A stretch of 64,000 nucleotides of DNA from Dendrobium chrysotoxum (lineage: Eukaryota; Streptophyta; Magnoliopsida; Asparagales; Orchidaceae). The stretch lies in NCBI GenBank assembly GCA_019925795.1, contig CM034298.1, forward strand, positions 54,214,365-54,278,364. Reading direction: 5' to 3'. Under the pieces are notes generated by a model. That model saw only the letters and a list, made by a program, of their open reading frames with translations, did no database searches and had not been told where the DNA came from. Below, piece after piece: positions 20,887-33,581 of the stretch. Within the stretch, counting starts at the first letter, position 1. The number at the start of each line of letters is the position of its first letter. Both the position numbers and the translations under genes were made by a program.

Positions 20887-21206
20887 ATGAATGCGCGGCC
20901 ACCATCTTTTATACTGCTATATGATGGAGAGTTATCTTTAGATATGAATTTTTTGCCTACATGTAGTGGTGGTAATTGCACCCCGTACAAGTTCTATTTA
21001 AGTCAACTTTAAAGCAACTAAATGATAGGATTTTTAGAGTGCTCAAATACAATCCGTCAAAGTTCACAACAACCATTATGGGTTATTTTCTAGTGGGGAA
21101 CAAATTCATCGCCTCAAAAGTTGAGGACGATGAAGCATGTGAATTTGCGTTGTCATTGGTTGTTGCTGAAGTTCTGATTCTGTATGTGAAGGTTGAGCAA
21201 ATCTGA
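20887..21206 (+). pseudogene. Possible Mutator-like transposase N-terminal fragment
   Basis: One frame from about 20890 reads ILLYDGELSLDMNF and a Cys/Gly-rich stretch. After a shift near 20.99 kb, the frame at 20976-21206 reads LKQLNDRIFRVLKYNPS, then IMGYFLVGN and VEDDEACEFALSL. The order (a short beta-hairpin after a YDGE-like motif, a helix with 'RI...', then 'VEDDE') resembles the N-terminal domain that precedes plant MULE transposases. No catalytic domain follows. The assignment rests on pattern memory only. A frame change and the stop at 21206 mean it is not a working gene. Confidence 0.35.
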
Positions 21207-21233
21207 TTTGGAGCCCTAGTCTCGTTCCTCCAT
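21207..21233 (+). repeat. 27-bp direct repeat, copy 2
   Basis: Near-identical to 20153-20179. It lies at the junction where the large repeat family begins (21234). Confidence 0.75.
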
Positions 21234-24200
21234 GTAGGGTTGACCAGGGGTTAAAATTACCAAAATGCCCTTTAAGGGGATTTTTGGTCTTTCCCCCTAA
21301 ATTTAACTTAGCTCAACCCTATCAACCTTCAAAACTTATTCCAATGGATCCTAAATATTTTTAGGAATACATTGGACCCAAACCTACCCTTTAATTTGAC
21401 ATAGTTGACCAAGTCAATCATGGTTGACCAAAGTGACCCTTAAGGGTTTAAATACCCATTTCAAATCAAATGACCTCCCCTTGGCTTGGGACCTCTTCCA
21501 TTGAGTTCATATGATCAATCTGAACTCAATGGAACTAACCCTTGACCCTAGGTCAACTTGGTTGACCAAGTTAACCAAGTTTGACCAAAACTTTCCATAC
21601 ACTTCCACCCTCTCAAACCCTTTGACCAAGACTTCTCCAAACCCATTCAAACCCATGGGATGACCCATTAGGTTCCTAGGAGACCCCTCTTGAGGGCTCA
21701 AGCCTTGGGTCCACTTGGGTTAGCCATTTGGCTTGACCCAAGTGTCCAAAGAGAGATCTCCGTGAGCTAAATTCCAACCCTAGCCCAATTAGATCAAACC
21801 AATGGTGGAATTAGGTCTCCAATGACCCAACACACATTCCCTAGTTGACCCAGCCCTTGGGTCAGGAATTAGGCTAACCAAAAGTGGTCAAAACCACTAT
21901 GGGTTGAGCCATTTCCTAACATAGGCATTACCAAGCCAAATTAACACCTCCACTAGGTGGCCCTAGGTCCAAGGCACCTACCATAGTCAGCCTAACCCTT
22001 GGGTTGACTTGGGTCAACCTCTAGGCTAGCCTAAAGTGGGTAAAACCATATTGACCCGAGCAATTTCTCACCATAATCCATATTTGACCCAATTGACACT
22101 TGCATTGGGTAGCCCTTGACCTAATGCACCTTCCACCTCAATCCCCTGACCTGACTCAACCCAGGTCACACCCAAACTATACAGGTTTGGGTCAACCCGA
22201 GCTCATTCCAGCAATTGGGCTCTCCTATGCCCAATTGAGCTCATTCTCGAGCTCAACGGACCTCTAGACGCTTTTCCACCTCAGTTTGACCCAACCCCTA
22301 GCTGACGGTAACTGGAGTAAATGGGAGAAGCCTCTAGTGGTCCCCTCCATCTCGAGCCTTGTCCAAGGCTGTCCAATGGCTCAACCCATTGTCTTTGGGC
22401 TCACAAGGATTTGGGATGATGCCCCCTTCCACTTGGAGTCCATCTAGCCGTCCACCCAAGCCATCCCAGTCGTCCATGGCCGTGAGATTCATTCGAATAG
22501 GGTAACTCGACCCAAACATCCCCATTCACTTTCAAGCATTCAAAAATGTCCCCCAGAGCTCTCTAAGAGTTTTTAGCTTCCCTCCAGTCCTAGCCTCTTT
22601 CAATCTTTCATACAAGTAAGCTCTGACAAAGTCTCTCCGCCCTGTGCTCAAACTCCTAACTCCAGTGATCCTTCGACTTCGATGTCTGAAGGAGAATTGC
22701 TCGACTTCACCTCTTGAAGCTTCTCGATATAAAATCCCATCCGTTGGGGCTTTCTACACGGTGAGAACTCATTCCAGAGCCTCCAAGATAAAGTAGCCCG
22801 GTCAAGTGTGAAGGAAACCTTCACCCCAACCTATTTCCACCGTTGGATTGAAGGTTTCCATTGCTCTAATGCTTTCTACAAAGTTTGACGGAGTTTTGCC
22901 GGCGGGATTATTTGGATCATGTCGGAAAAGCTCTACGGTCTCGGGTAGCTACGGGAGGTTGAAGACATAATCGCAGCCGTTGATTTAGATCAGTGACGTT
23001 ATTTAGATCCCACGGTTCTAGAGCCCTTTTGATCATAGCTGTTGGATTCGTGATCCGACAGTTGGCTTTAATCCCGTATTTACACAGTCAGCAAGTAATC
23101 ATTGGCCTGCCAATCGGAGTACACCGCGTGTAAAAGTGCAATCCGATTGTGTAAACCTGGGTTTAATTAATTCAAAAATCATAGAAAACTTTAAAAATTC
23201 ATGTGTCCCAATTTACTTGACCAAATTAGGAGTTCTTAGGCTCATTGAAAAGATCTCATGGAGATCTTCAAAAGCCTTATGGTCTCAAGCCATGTTATGG
23301 TTGTGTTAGTGTCAATTTTCATTTGAATGTCTATGGTTTTAATGCATTTGTGTGCTTAACTGGTGTCATAATGGCTTGGGACTTTGGGGGAATGAATTTG
23401 GATATGTCTCTGACATGTCCAAATTTTTTGTCCCCTGTTTGAGGTGTTTAAGGGCATATACATGCCAATTTAGGCTTAGGGGTCATGGTTTGACCCTTAA
23501 GTTTAAATTGGCTTTATGATCTTTCTAATGGGACCCAGGGACTAATTTTTGGTGTGTGAATTGTGCTTAGGATAGGGAGTTTAGAGCCAATGATTGCATC
23601 CCCTCCCTTGCCCTAGGTAGTGAGTTGGGAATTTTCTAAGGTAACTTAGTAGTTACCTTAGGTGGCTTGGTTAGCCACCTTAGAGAGCTCCAATTGGGCC
23701 CAAATTCAGAGGGCTTGGACATTGAGATCAGGTGATATTATGGTCCAAAATTCATTGGATTTGGTGCCCATTTGGTTCACCAACTAAGGGTCCCAAAATC
23801 CCTTCATGGATTTGGCCTAGAACCTTAATTAAATCATGATTAATTCATATTAAATCCTAAAAATTCATATAAGAACTCTAATTTCTCATAATTGAACCCT
23901 TAACCCATGAAAAATAAAAGCCCTTTCAAATCACTCTTAATTTACCTTTAATTTAATTTTTAGGGAAAATTGACAATTAATTCAATTAATTAATTAAACA
24001 TATTAAAAATTTTAAAATGCCCCTAAATACTTGGAAACATCCCCTTAGTTCATTTCTGACCTTTGCAGGTGATTCTAGAAAGTTTGGGACTGATTTGGAT
24101 CAAAACTTAAAAATTCCCTTAATTAGGTAATTTTAGAAAATTCAAAAATACCTTAATTTTAAAAAATCACTATTAATTCCAAAAAAATTCAACTCAACCA

Positions 24201-25397
24201 AACTCAAAATCATTCAAATTTAATTAAATTCCAGTATTTTTAAAAAATGTCAAACCTCCAAAATTTAGTCAAAGTCAAAAAAAGTCAACTCCTCGGTTAA
24301 CCGTAGGTTAAAATTAGCTCAAAATTTTAAAAAATCATAACTTATTGTAGAAAATTTTAAATTGAGCAAACTTAGAGTCTAATCACTCATATTTGGATAT
24401 GCTATTTAAAAAAAAATATTAAAATTCTAAAAATCATTCTAATTTTAAAAATCAACTTCTAACCCTTTGATTAACACATTAAAATAATTCAAATAATTTC
24501 AAAATTTGATAATTAACTTAAATTTCCAAAAAATCTTAATTTGATCATTCACATCAGTAATCAATCAATTGAATTAAAATTTATCAACTCTTAATTTTCA
24601 ACCAATCAAATTAACTTAATCAACCCCGATTTCTACTGGGTAACCCAGACCTACGAGACTATTAACTTAGATAAAAGAAAGGTGAAATAAACTTCACGGC
24701 CTCGATGAGCAATAAAGGTATTAATCACTTAACTATTAAAATATATCTAAATTAAGTTTTAATTCATTAATATTTAAAATTAAACATAAATTTCTCCTTC
24801 GACCTTTAACAAACCTGAACACTAGACAACTTTAATAATTGCCCAGCTTAGGATCTACCCCAGCCACACGATCTTTTGCACACACTTTAGATGGTTTGCT
24901 AGGATAATCAACGCTAATCTAGGCTAGGCCGGTGTTTACTTTTTACTATTGTGTGCTGGGTTTTTCAGTTTTTATTACATGTTGTGATTACAAATTGATT
25001 GATGTGAGTGTTTATTTACTTTAACTGTAATTTATGAATTGATGTGATGGGTGATAGTTCTCCTTTAGGTTAGGACAGTTCTGATTGCTCATTAAGTTTT
25101 CTGTAGGTAGCCACGCTCGTGTAGGGTATAATAAATATAACTACTACAGGTACTTCAGTTGCTTAGCCCCCAAATAAATAAGAGCGTGGCCAAGCGTGAT
25201 TTGATTTTTCTAGCATATATATATATATGCATTGCTTGTGATTGATTTGATTTTAAATGCTTAGGATAACCTTGCAGGAGAGTCTAGTTTTTTTTATGCT
25301 GATGTATTTTAATGAAGTATTGAGTTGTAAAAGTGCCTTTGAGTTGGGATACAAGTGTCCCAAGTTGGATTCCAAAGAGGAAAGGACATCCCTTAGG
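21234..25397 (+). repeat. Large non-coding LTR-like repeat family, copy 1 (5' truncated)
   Basis: It is collinear with copy 3: the GACCAGGGGTTAAAAT start matches 28561, TGACCAAGTTAACC-type motifs fill the first half, and an A+T-rich middle follows. Then comes CCCTTAGTTCATTTCTGACC near 24043 and a conserved block CTACTGGGTAACCCAGACC with GGTGAAATAAAC near 24637-24700, which is also at 33.5 and 45.86 kb. No protein-coding capacity is seen. It is cut at 25397 by the start of copy 2. Its missing 3' part may be 37.8-39.4 kb. Confidence 0.6.
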
Positions 25398-27631
25398 TGT
25401 TTACCTCATTTTTGTATAAGGTCATCAAGGCCTGTCTAAACTCCTGCTTGGTGATCCTAGGGTTGATAGTTGTCCACTTGTCAATTAAGAGATCCCAATC
25501 AAATTTCAATCCAGCCTCCAATTCAATTTTCACTCCAGACTTCTATCCTACCTACAATCATAGTCTAATCTGATTTTCAATCAAATCTTGGTCTTATCCA
25601 ATCAACCCTAATCACTTATCTGACTGTGATTGATTTGGATATTCCAAATCTTATCCAATCAAACCTAGAATCTAGCTCAAACCCAGACTTTCAATTCAAA
25701 ACCTAAGGCCAATAGCCTAGTCCTGAAACCATTTCTAAGTGAATTTTCTATCACTTGAAAATCATGACATATAACCTCTGATTCAAGATCTGTCAGTTGC
25801 ATATTGATCATACAGGTCTCTAGAGCCAACCCTCCAAATTCGAGCTCATTCTGAGGTCTCTAGCCATAGAAATTGAATTTATTTTAAAGGCTGCAAAAGC
25901 TTCAAATATTTATAACGTATGCCACTAGACCTGCCATCCAGTAGATTCTAATCTTAGAGCTTTCTCCAAAGCCTCAGACCATATCCAGACCCTTGATTAT
26001 GATTTTTTGAGCATTAATTTATATTTTAGTGGACCCACTTTGACTCCTAGTTGACCAGAGGTCAAAATGACCAAAATATCCCTTAGAGTAATTTTGGAGT
26101 TTTCTGTAAACTTCATTTTGGTCTATTCAAATCAAGCCTCAAAACCTCTTCTAATGCATCCTAATCACTATTAGGAGTGCAATAGATTCAAGCCCAGACC
26201 TTGGTCGAGTCTGATTGATTAGGTTAACTAGTTTTAACCAAAATATCCTTCAAGGGCTTGAATAGCCATTTCAACCAAGATGACCTCCTCTTGGCATGAA
26301 ACCACTTCCTTTCAACTCAAATCATCAAACCAAACCTGTTAAACTCAATTCTAGGCACTGGGTCAAGCAGGGTTGACCCAATGGTCCCTTAAGGGTTTAA
26401 ATGATCAATTTAATCCAAATGACCTTCCTAGCCCTTAAGACCACCTCCAACAGACTTCAAATATCATTTCAAACGTATTCAGATCAAATATTGGCCCTGG
26501 GTCAATCTGGTTAACTAAGTTAACCTAAGTTGACCAGATCAACCCTTAAGCCTTTCTCACCTTGAATCAAATCCCATTCAATTTCCTTTGATCACTTCCA
26601 CTAAAGATTTGAACTTGATTGGATCCTTTGACCCAGTCATTAGTTGACTTGGTCAAGTGAACTTGACTTTGGTCAACTCAAGTTAATATGAGCTCATTCA
26701 TGGCCCATATTTAAAGCAAGTTCATCAAACTTTATCCAACCATCAAGCCTATGCATTTTAAGCTTCAATTGCATTCAAAATCAATGATGATCTGAGCATC
26801 ATATATATGAATGGTTTAAACCTATATACTTAGTCAAACTAGCTCAACATGTATTCAAACCTTTCCATCAAATCAATTCAAATAATATCTATTTTATTAT
26901 GCTTTAAATCAACCTCGATCTATGATTCAAACTTGTCTAAACTTGTTTGAAACCAAACTATGGTCAATTTGACCAAGTCAAGTCATTTTGACTTGGTTAA
27001 ACCCATTCAAATCCCATACATTTCTTCAAAACCTCATTTTTATGGCTTGGCATTTATTTTAAAACACTCCAACCAACCTTTGAGACCACTTAGTTGCCAC
27101 CTCATCAACCTTGATTGGGTTGGTTGGTCAAAGAAGTCAACACACTCTAAAACTCCCTCAAATGGTCAAACTCACATGCTAGTTCACTTTCCTCTGATTT
27201 TGGTTGTTGGGTTAGTCCCAAATGAGAGCTAAAGCTCTCTAACAGCTCTCTAAACCAAGCTCAGCCCTTGGTTTAACCAAGAAGGGAAGGAGTGGTCCCC
27301 GACCCCTTCCTAAAGGCACCCAATGGCAATGAGACCATTCTAGCCTTTTCCTCTGCCACCCAATGGCCTGGGACACATGTCAATGATCCAAGGGAGGCCT
27401 CTGATACATCAGAACTGTCCATTTTCTTTCAGATTATTTAAATAGGGCAAAGTCTTCAAAATGAGCTCATTCATATTCCCTACCTTCGCTCACTTGCCTC
27501 CAGACCCCAGACCTAGTTCTCATTTTATTTGAGCTCCCCTCAGCCTCCTCTACATATTCCAGTAAAATCTCACCATTAAAATCTCGCCGACGGTAAACTT
27601 TCAGGCAAACTGAAGCTTGCTTCCAACCAGC
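25398..27631 (+). repeat. Large LTR-like repeat family, copy 2 (3' truncated)
   Basis: It begins TGTTTACCTCATTTTTGTAT. It continues collinearly with copies 3 and 4 through TCAGTTGCATATTGAT, GAGCTCATTCTGAGG, CTATGCCACTGGACTTG-type and GACCAGAGGTCAAAATGACC blocks. It stops at 27631, where copy 3 starts. It is non-coding; the 90-codon frame at 26960 is a chance product of GGTCAA repeats. Confidence 0.6.
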
Positions 27632-30600
27632 TGTTGACCTCATTTTTGTATGAGGTTATTAGAACTCAACCCAAAACTCCAGGTTAATCTAGGCCCTAGG
27701 ATCAATTATAATCTTAGATCAACTTATATTCCAGACCTTAGGATCTATCTAGATTCTAGGATCATTCTAGACCCCAAACTTTAAGACCTCTAGACTCTAG
27801 GATTCTCCTAAATTTCAAATCCTAAGATCTACCTAGATCCTAGATCTTAGACCCTAGGATTCTTTTAGACTCCATATCATATGATCTTCTTAGGTCTTAA
27901 GATTTACTTAAACCTTAGATCAATCTAGACCCTAGGATCAGTTCAGATCCTAGATCACTCCAGACTCCAGATTAACCCAGATCTTAAGTTAATCCACATC
28001 TCCAACCAATCTAGATCTTAAACTAGTTCAAACTTCTAAGACAATCCTGATCTTCAATTAACCCAGACTTAATCATTCCAACATCCTATCAAACTTCATT
28101 TTCACACATTCATTTATAATCATCCCATTGATTGTGAATGATGTGGATGATTCAAATCCGATTATTCAAATCAAAAATTCAGTTCAAATCTAAAAATCCA
28201 GACTCAAATCTAAGGTTCAAAGGCCCAGTCCTGAAAGCCTTTTTTAATAAATTTTCAAACACTTCAAACCCCAGTCAAATGACCTCTGATTCAGAGTCTA
28301 TCAATTGCACATTGATGAGACATATCTCTAGAGGTAACCCTCTAAATTTGAGCTCAATCTGAGACCTTTAACCCCAGAAATTGGATTAAAATCCAAAGGC
28401 TATAAAACCTTCAAATATTTACAGCCTATGCTACTGGACTTGTCCTCTAGTGGATCCTGACCTTGGAGCCTTCTCCAAACCCTCTAATCACCTCCGGACC
28501 CTTAATCCTGACCTGTTGATCATCAAACTATATTTTGGTGGACCAATTTTGACCTCCAGTTGATCAGGGGTTAAAATGACCAAAGTACCTCTTTAGGGTT
28601 TGAACACCTATTTCAAGCTAAATGACCTCCAAATTGTTTGGAATCACTTCTAACAATTTTTAAATATCAAACTCAATCTGTTGGATCCAAACCCAGACCC
28701 TGGGTTAACCTGGCTGACCAAGTCAGCCTAGGTTAACCAAATATGTCTTTTAGGGTCCAAAGAGTCATTTTGACTTATTTGACCTCTCCAAACCTTAGGA
28801 TCACCTCTATTGATCTCCAAACATCATGTTAAACCTGTTGGACCCACTTTCAGCCCTTGGGTCAACCAGGGCTAACCCAAATGCCCTTTATGGGCCCAAT
28901 AGGCCCAGTTAACCCAATTGAACTCTCCATACCCTAGAATCACTTCCAACAAACTCAAAATATCAAATTAAACTTATTGAGCCCAGACCCAACCCCTGGG
29001 TCAACATGGTTGACCAAGTCAACCTAGGTTGACACAATGACCCATTAAGGGCCCAAATAGGTATTTTGAGCCAAATAATCATTTTAACCCCTGAAAATGA
29101 CCAATCCAGACTCCATTGATTATTTCAAATCCATTGACCTCAAACCCAGGTTCTTGATCAACCTGGTTGACTAAGTCAACCTAGGTTGACCCAAATGCCC
29201 TTTAAACCTTTAAATGGGTTTTTTAACCCATTTAAACCACCCAACCCCTTTCAAACTTTAAATCAATTCTCAACTATGGCCTAAGTAGGTCTTAATCTTT
29301 GGTCAACTAAATTTAAAAAGAATTGACCAGGTCAATCTAGCATATGTGTTCAAACCTTTACTCATATGCTCTTATCCTACTCCTTGAAGCCTTAAATTAT
29401 TTTCAAACCCACTTACCTAGCTCCTAAGCTCTACCCCTTATCCACATAGGCCTAGATTGACTGTTTGACCAATAAAATGATCAACAAAGAGTCTATATTG
29501 GGTGAAAAATGTTCAAACCCCTTTTAAAACCTCTAACTCATTCAAACTTCAATCCCCAAATATTAAGTCCCCTCTAGTAATCATTTCAACATCCAAAGCC
29601 TTCTCCCATGCCACCTCAGCTACCATGTGGCATGAGGATTGGTCAAAATATCAAATCAAGGCTTTGGAGAAGTCAAACTCGATCAAACAAGTCTAAATTA
29701 CATCTAAACCCATGCCAACTCAGCTCAAACTGTTTAGCTAGTCTCTAGAACCTTCCTGGAGTCATTTCTAGCTCTTGGATTGAAATTAAATGGTTGCTAA
29801 TCAACCCATGTGCTTGCAAGGACATAGGGAGCTTTACACCTTGGCTTGTCCTTGTGTCCTTAATTCCTCTGCTCCCACCTACTCCTGGGACACTTGGCAA
29901 CATCTCAGTAACCCCCTTAAATGATCTTAGCCCTCCATTCAATCTGGAATGAATTGAATAGGGCAAAAGACTCAAAACGAGTCTCATTCTAACCCTAGTC
30001 CTCTCTCTCCAACCAGAGTCCCTCAAGCCCCTCTCAAGTTTTGTTTGAGCTCCTCTCAACCTCCCACACACTTCCCCAGTCAAATCCCTCCGGTCAAAGT
30101 CATCGCTGGTGACTCTCCGACCACTGAAAGCTTTAAACCCATTCAAGGCGTCTAGCTCTCGATCCAGGCGTCCCCAAGCTTCGAGATCTTCTACAACATT
30201 ATATGTGGACATACAATAAGTTCAGAGCTATCTTAAATGGATTGATCCGTCCTTTAACTAAGGTAAAAAGCTTAACCCTAGTTTAGGACACTTAGGTTAA
30301 ATAGCTTTCGATTCAGTGCATCTTAGGCTATTAAAACTATTCCCCAAGAATTCTGTTCGTGAACACTCACTATGTTTAAAATTTTAAGTAATTTCATCGT
30401 CTGGATTGAGAGAACGAAGCAAAAATAGCTTCTAGGGAGTCACTCGTAGTCTGTTGTGAGTGCATGTTTTCTGGACCGTTGATCACATGAGTGCACGTTT
30501 TCCAGATCAAGCTATTCCACGGCTTTGAGTAACTGTGGATCCGATTCTCCGGTTAATCCTCCCGCCAGGCTACATCTGGGTTGCTCATTTCAAAACAACA

Positions 30601-33581
30601 GAGATCGAATGGTTCTGTGATAGTGCTTATGCGGATAAATTAAAACTGCGTCCGCGTCGCTACGGGCTCATTTGATATGAATGATTGCCAGCGGCGGCAA
30701 TCATTGGTATTAAATATCGCGCCGCTGCTGCGATTTCGCTGGTCCAACCGAAGGTTGCCGCGTGTCCCACCTAGTTGCCGCCACCGCCAATCCCTTAAAA
30801 TAATTTAAAATTAGTTTTAAATTCAGAAAATTAAAATTAAATGTTAAAAATTAATTTTAAACCTAAAATTAACATATTATATATAAAAAATTTTGGAAAA
30901 ATAAATACTTAATTTAAAATTAGTAATGATTTAAATTATTAAACATACTTTAAATTATTTTTAAATACTAAATATTAATTACTTTAAATTAATATTTAAA
31001 TTAAAATTATTAAAAATACTTAATAAAATCTAAAATTTTATTTTAAATTTCTTTTAATATTTCAAATAAATAATTAAAATATACTCATTTTAAAATTTTA
31101 TTTAATTCAAAAATTTAATTCAAGATGTTTTATTTAATAATTCTTTATATATATATTAATATATAATTAATATATAATTGATATTAATTAAATATTTCCA
31201 AGTTTTTAAAATTTTTATGTTAAATATTTCAAAAAATTAGAAATTTTTTTATTATTTAATCTTAAATTACATTTAATTCAAAATATATTATATATTTTAA
31301 ATGATTTTAAGATATTTAAACCTTTAAATATTTGGTTAATATTTAATTAAATTAAATTCAAATAATTTAAAAAGAAATTCAGATAAAAATCATTTTAAAT
31401 AATTTGAAAGTTTCAGATCATATTTGAGATGTAATTTAATTTGATTTAAAAATTATTTTCAATATTAATTAATTTAAATTCATTTAAATACTTTAATTAA
31501 TTTAAAATTTTAAAAATTAATCAGAAATTCAAATTAATTCAAAAAAATATAAATAATACCTTAATATTTTTATAAAATTAAAAATTTAAATTTAAAATTA
31601 TTTTTAAAATTTAAAATTTAATTTATTTTAATTAATTTGAACTACTTGAATATTTTAATACTTAATTAATATGTATTTAAATATTATATTAAATATTTTA
31701 ATAATTAAAAATTTATTTTTAAATTTATATTAATAGTTAGAAGATCTATTAAAATATTTTAAATTATTCTTGAGGATATTTTTAATTATCTAATTTTAAA
31801 ACTTATATTTACATATATAGGTATATATGTATTTATATATTTTAAAATTTATTTTAAAAAATATATATTTAAATCCTTAATATTTGAGAGATCCCTTTGA
31901 AATCTTAAACATAGGTTGAGTGTGTGAATGGAATTTATGGGGGGAATGATTAGTGAATAATTATATTTTAATTACTCACTAATCACTTCATTAATCATCT
32001 TAAGTAATGTTAATCCTTGCATGCTTAGGGTGCACATACCACTAAACCTAAGCTCTCCTAAATTTAAGGACTTGAATTTGATTGTGCATGTCTATGTATA
32101 CATGTTTGTCCAAGGGTTAGTGTGATATTGATTCAAACCTATTTAAACTTAGCGATATTATTATGGACAATAATTAAGGATATTGGTTAGAGAATTTAGG
32201 AAAATTCTAATAATTAGGACATACATAATTTTGATTTGAAATTTGAACCATTTTAATATAGTGATACTCTCAGCCCATAGAAATTTTCTTACTGATTTTT
32301 GAAGTCATTAAGCCCCTTAATTAATTTACTTAAATTTAAACTCTTAATTAACCCTCAAAAGTTCCAAAAATTGTAATAAATCAGAATTAAATCCAAAAAA
32401 TACAAATCATACTTCAAAATGATCAAAATTTAATGCTCAACACATGAAAAATAAAATCAACCAGATTTGACTTTAGATTTAAGAATAATTTAATAATCAT
32501 TAAAATATATTATTTAATTAATATAATTAATTAAAAATAATTAAAAAATTCCAAAAAAATTCTCAAATGCTTGATAATTCGTCCTTAGATCATTCCTGAT
32601 CTTTGGAGGTGATTTTAAGAAGTTTGGAGTCTATTTGGATCCAAATTGATAAAAGGGCCTCTAATTAAAATAATTAAATAATTCATAATTAATTTATCAA
32701 ATTCATAACTAATTCTAAAAAAATTTAAATCAGTCAAACTCAAAGGTATTCAACTCATATAAAAATTTCATATTTATTAAAAATCTTAAAAGTTCAGAAA
32801 TCATTCAAATTTGAAAAAGTCAACTTTTGGTCAAACCTAAGTCAAATTTCAAGTCAAATCTTCAAACCTTCATAACTAAATGTAGAAAAATCCAAATTCA
32901 ACATACTTATAGTCTAACTGATCGTCTTATGGTCTAATATTTTATAAAAAAACTAAAATTCTAGAAATCAAGCTTAATTAAAAAATCAACTTTTGACCCC
33001 TTAATTAAATGATTAAAATAATCCAAAAATTCCAAATATTGATAATTGATTTCAAATTCCAGAAAATATTAAGTTAATATTTAAATCGCTTAACCAACCC
33101 TTTAATACATAACAACCACTCCAAAGATGAAGTTTTTTAGGCTGGACTACTTTGGGCTACGGGGCTACGTGTCATAAGGTGGCTTTGTTCCTCGATCCAG
33201 GTGGTACAACTCCACGAATGAATTCAATAGAGTGTTAAAACTTTAAAATTAATTGATTATTAATAATCTAATCAAAATTAAAATTATTAATCAAATTATA
33301 TCAACTAAGTTTGTAGGATGGACTACTTCGGGCTGTGGAGCTACGTATCCTAAGGAGACTTTGTTTCTCGAGCCTGGTGGCACAACGCCACAAACTTGTT
33401 GATAGCAATTTTAAATAAATTCAAATATTAAAATCAGTAATAAATCAAGTTTAATTAAAATTCAACAACACTCCAACTCTACTCAAGCTCAAATCACTCA
33501 ACTAGACCGGTTACCACTGGGTAACCAAGGCCTACGATGCTATTAAATTAGCCACAAGGAAGGTGAAATAAATTTCACGGC
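27632..33581 (+). repeat. Large LTR-like repeat family, copy 3 (longest)
   Basis: It starts TGTTGACCTCATTTTTGTAT. It has many GGTTGACCAAGTCAACC motifs (28.7-29.4 kb), a GC-richer segment at 29.9-30.8 kb, and an A+T-rich core at 30.8-33.1 kb. A doubled ~190-bp block beginning GGACTACTTNGGGCT follows (33150 and 33320). The last block is CCACTGGGTAACCAAGGCC plus GGTGAAATAAATTTCACGG at 33.51-33.58 kb. It ends abruptly at the start of copy 4. No gag-pol domain is present. Confidence 0.6.

Noticed and set aside
29745..30212. 155-codon minus-strand open frame
   Set aside because: It lies in the large repeat family. Equivalent positions in other copies are not open and no domain is seen.
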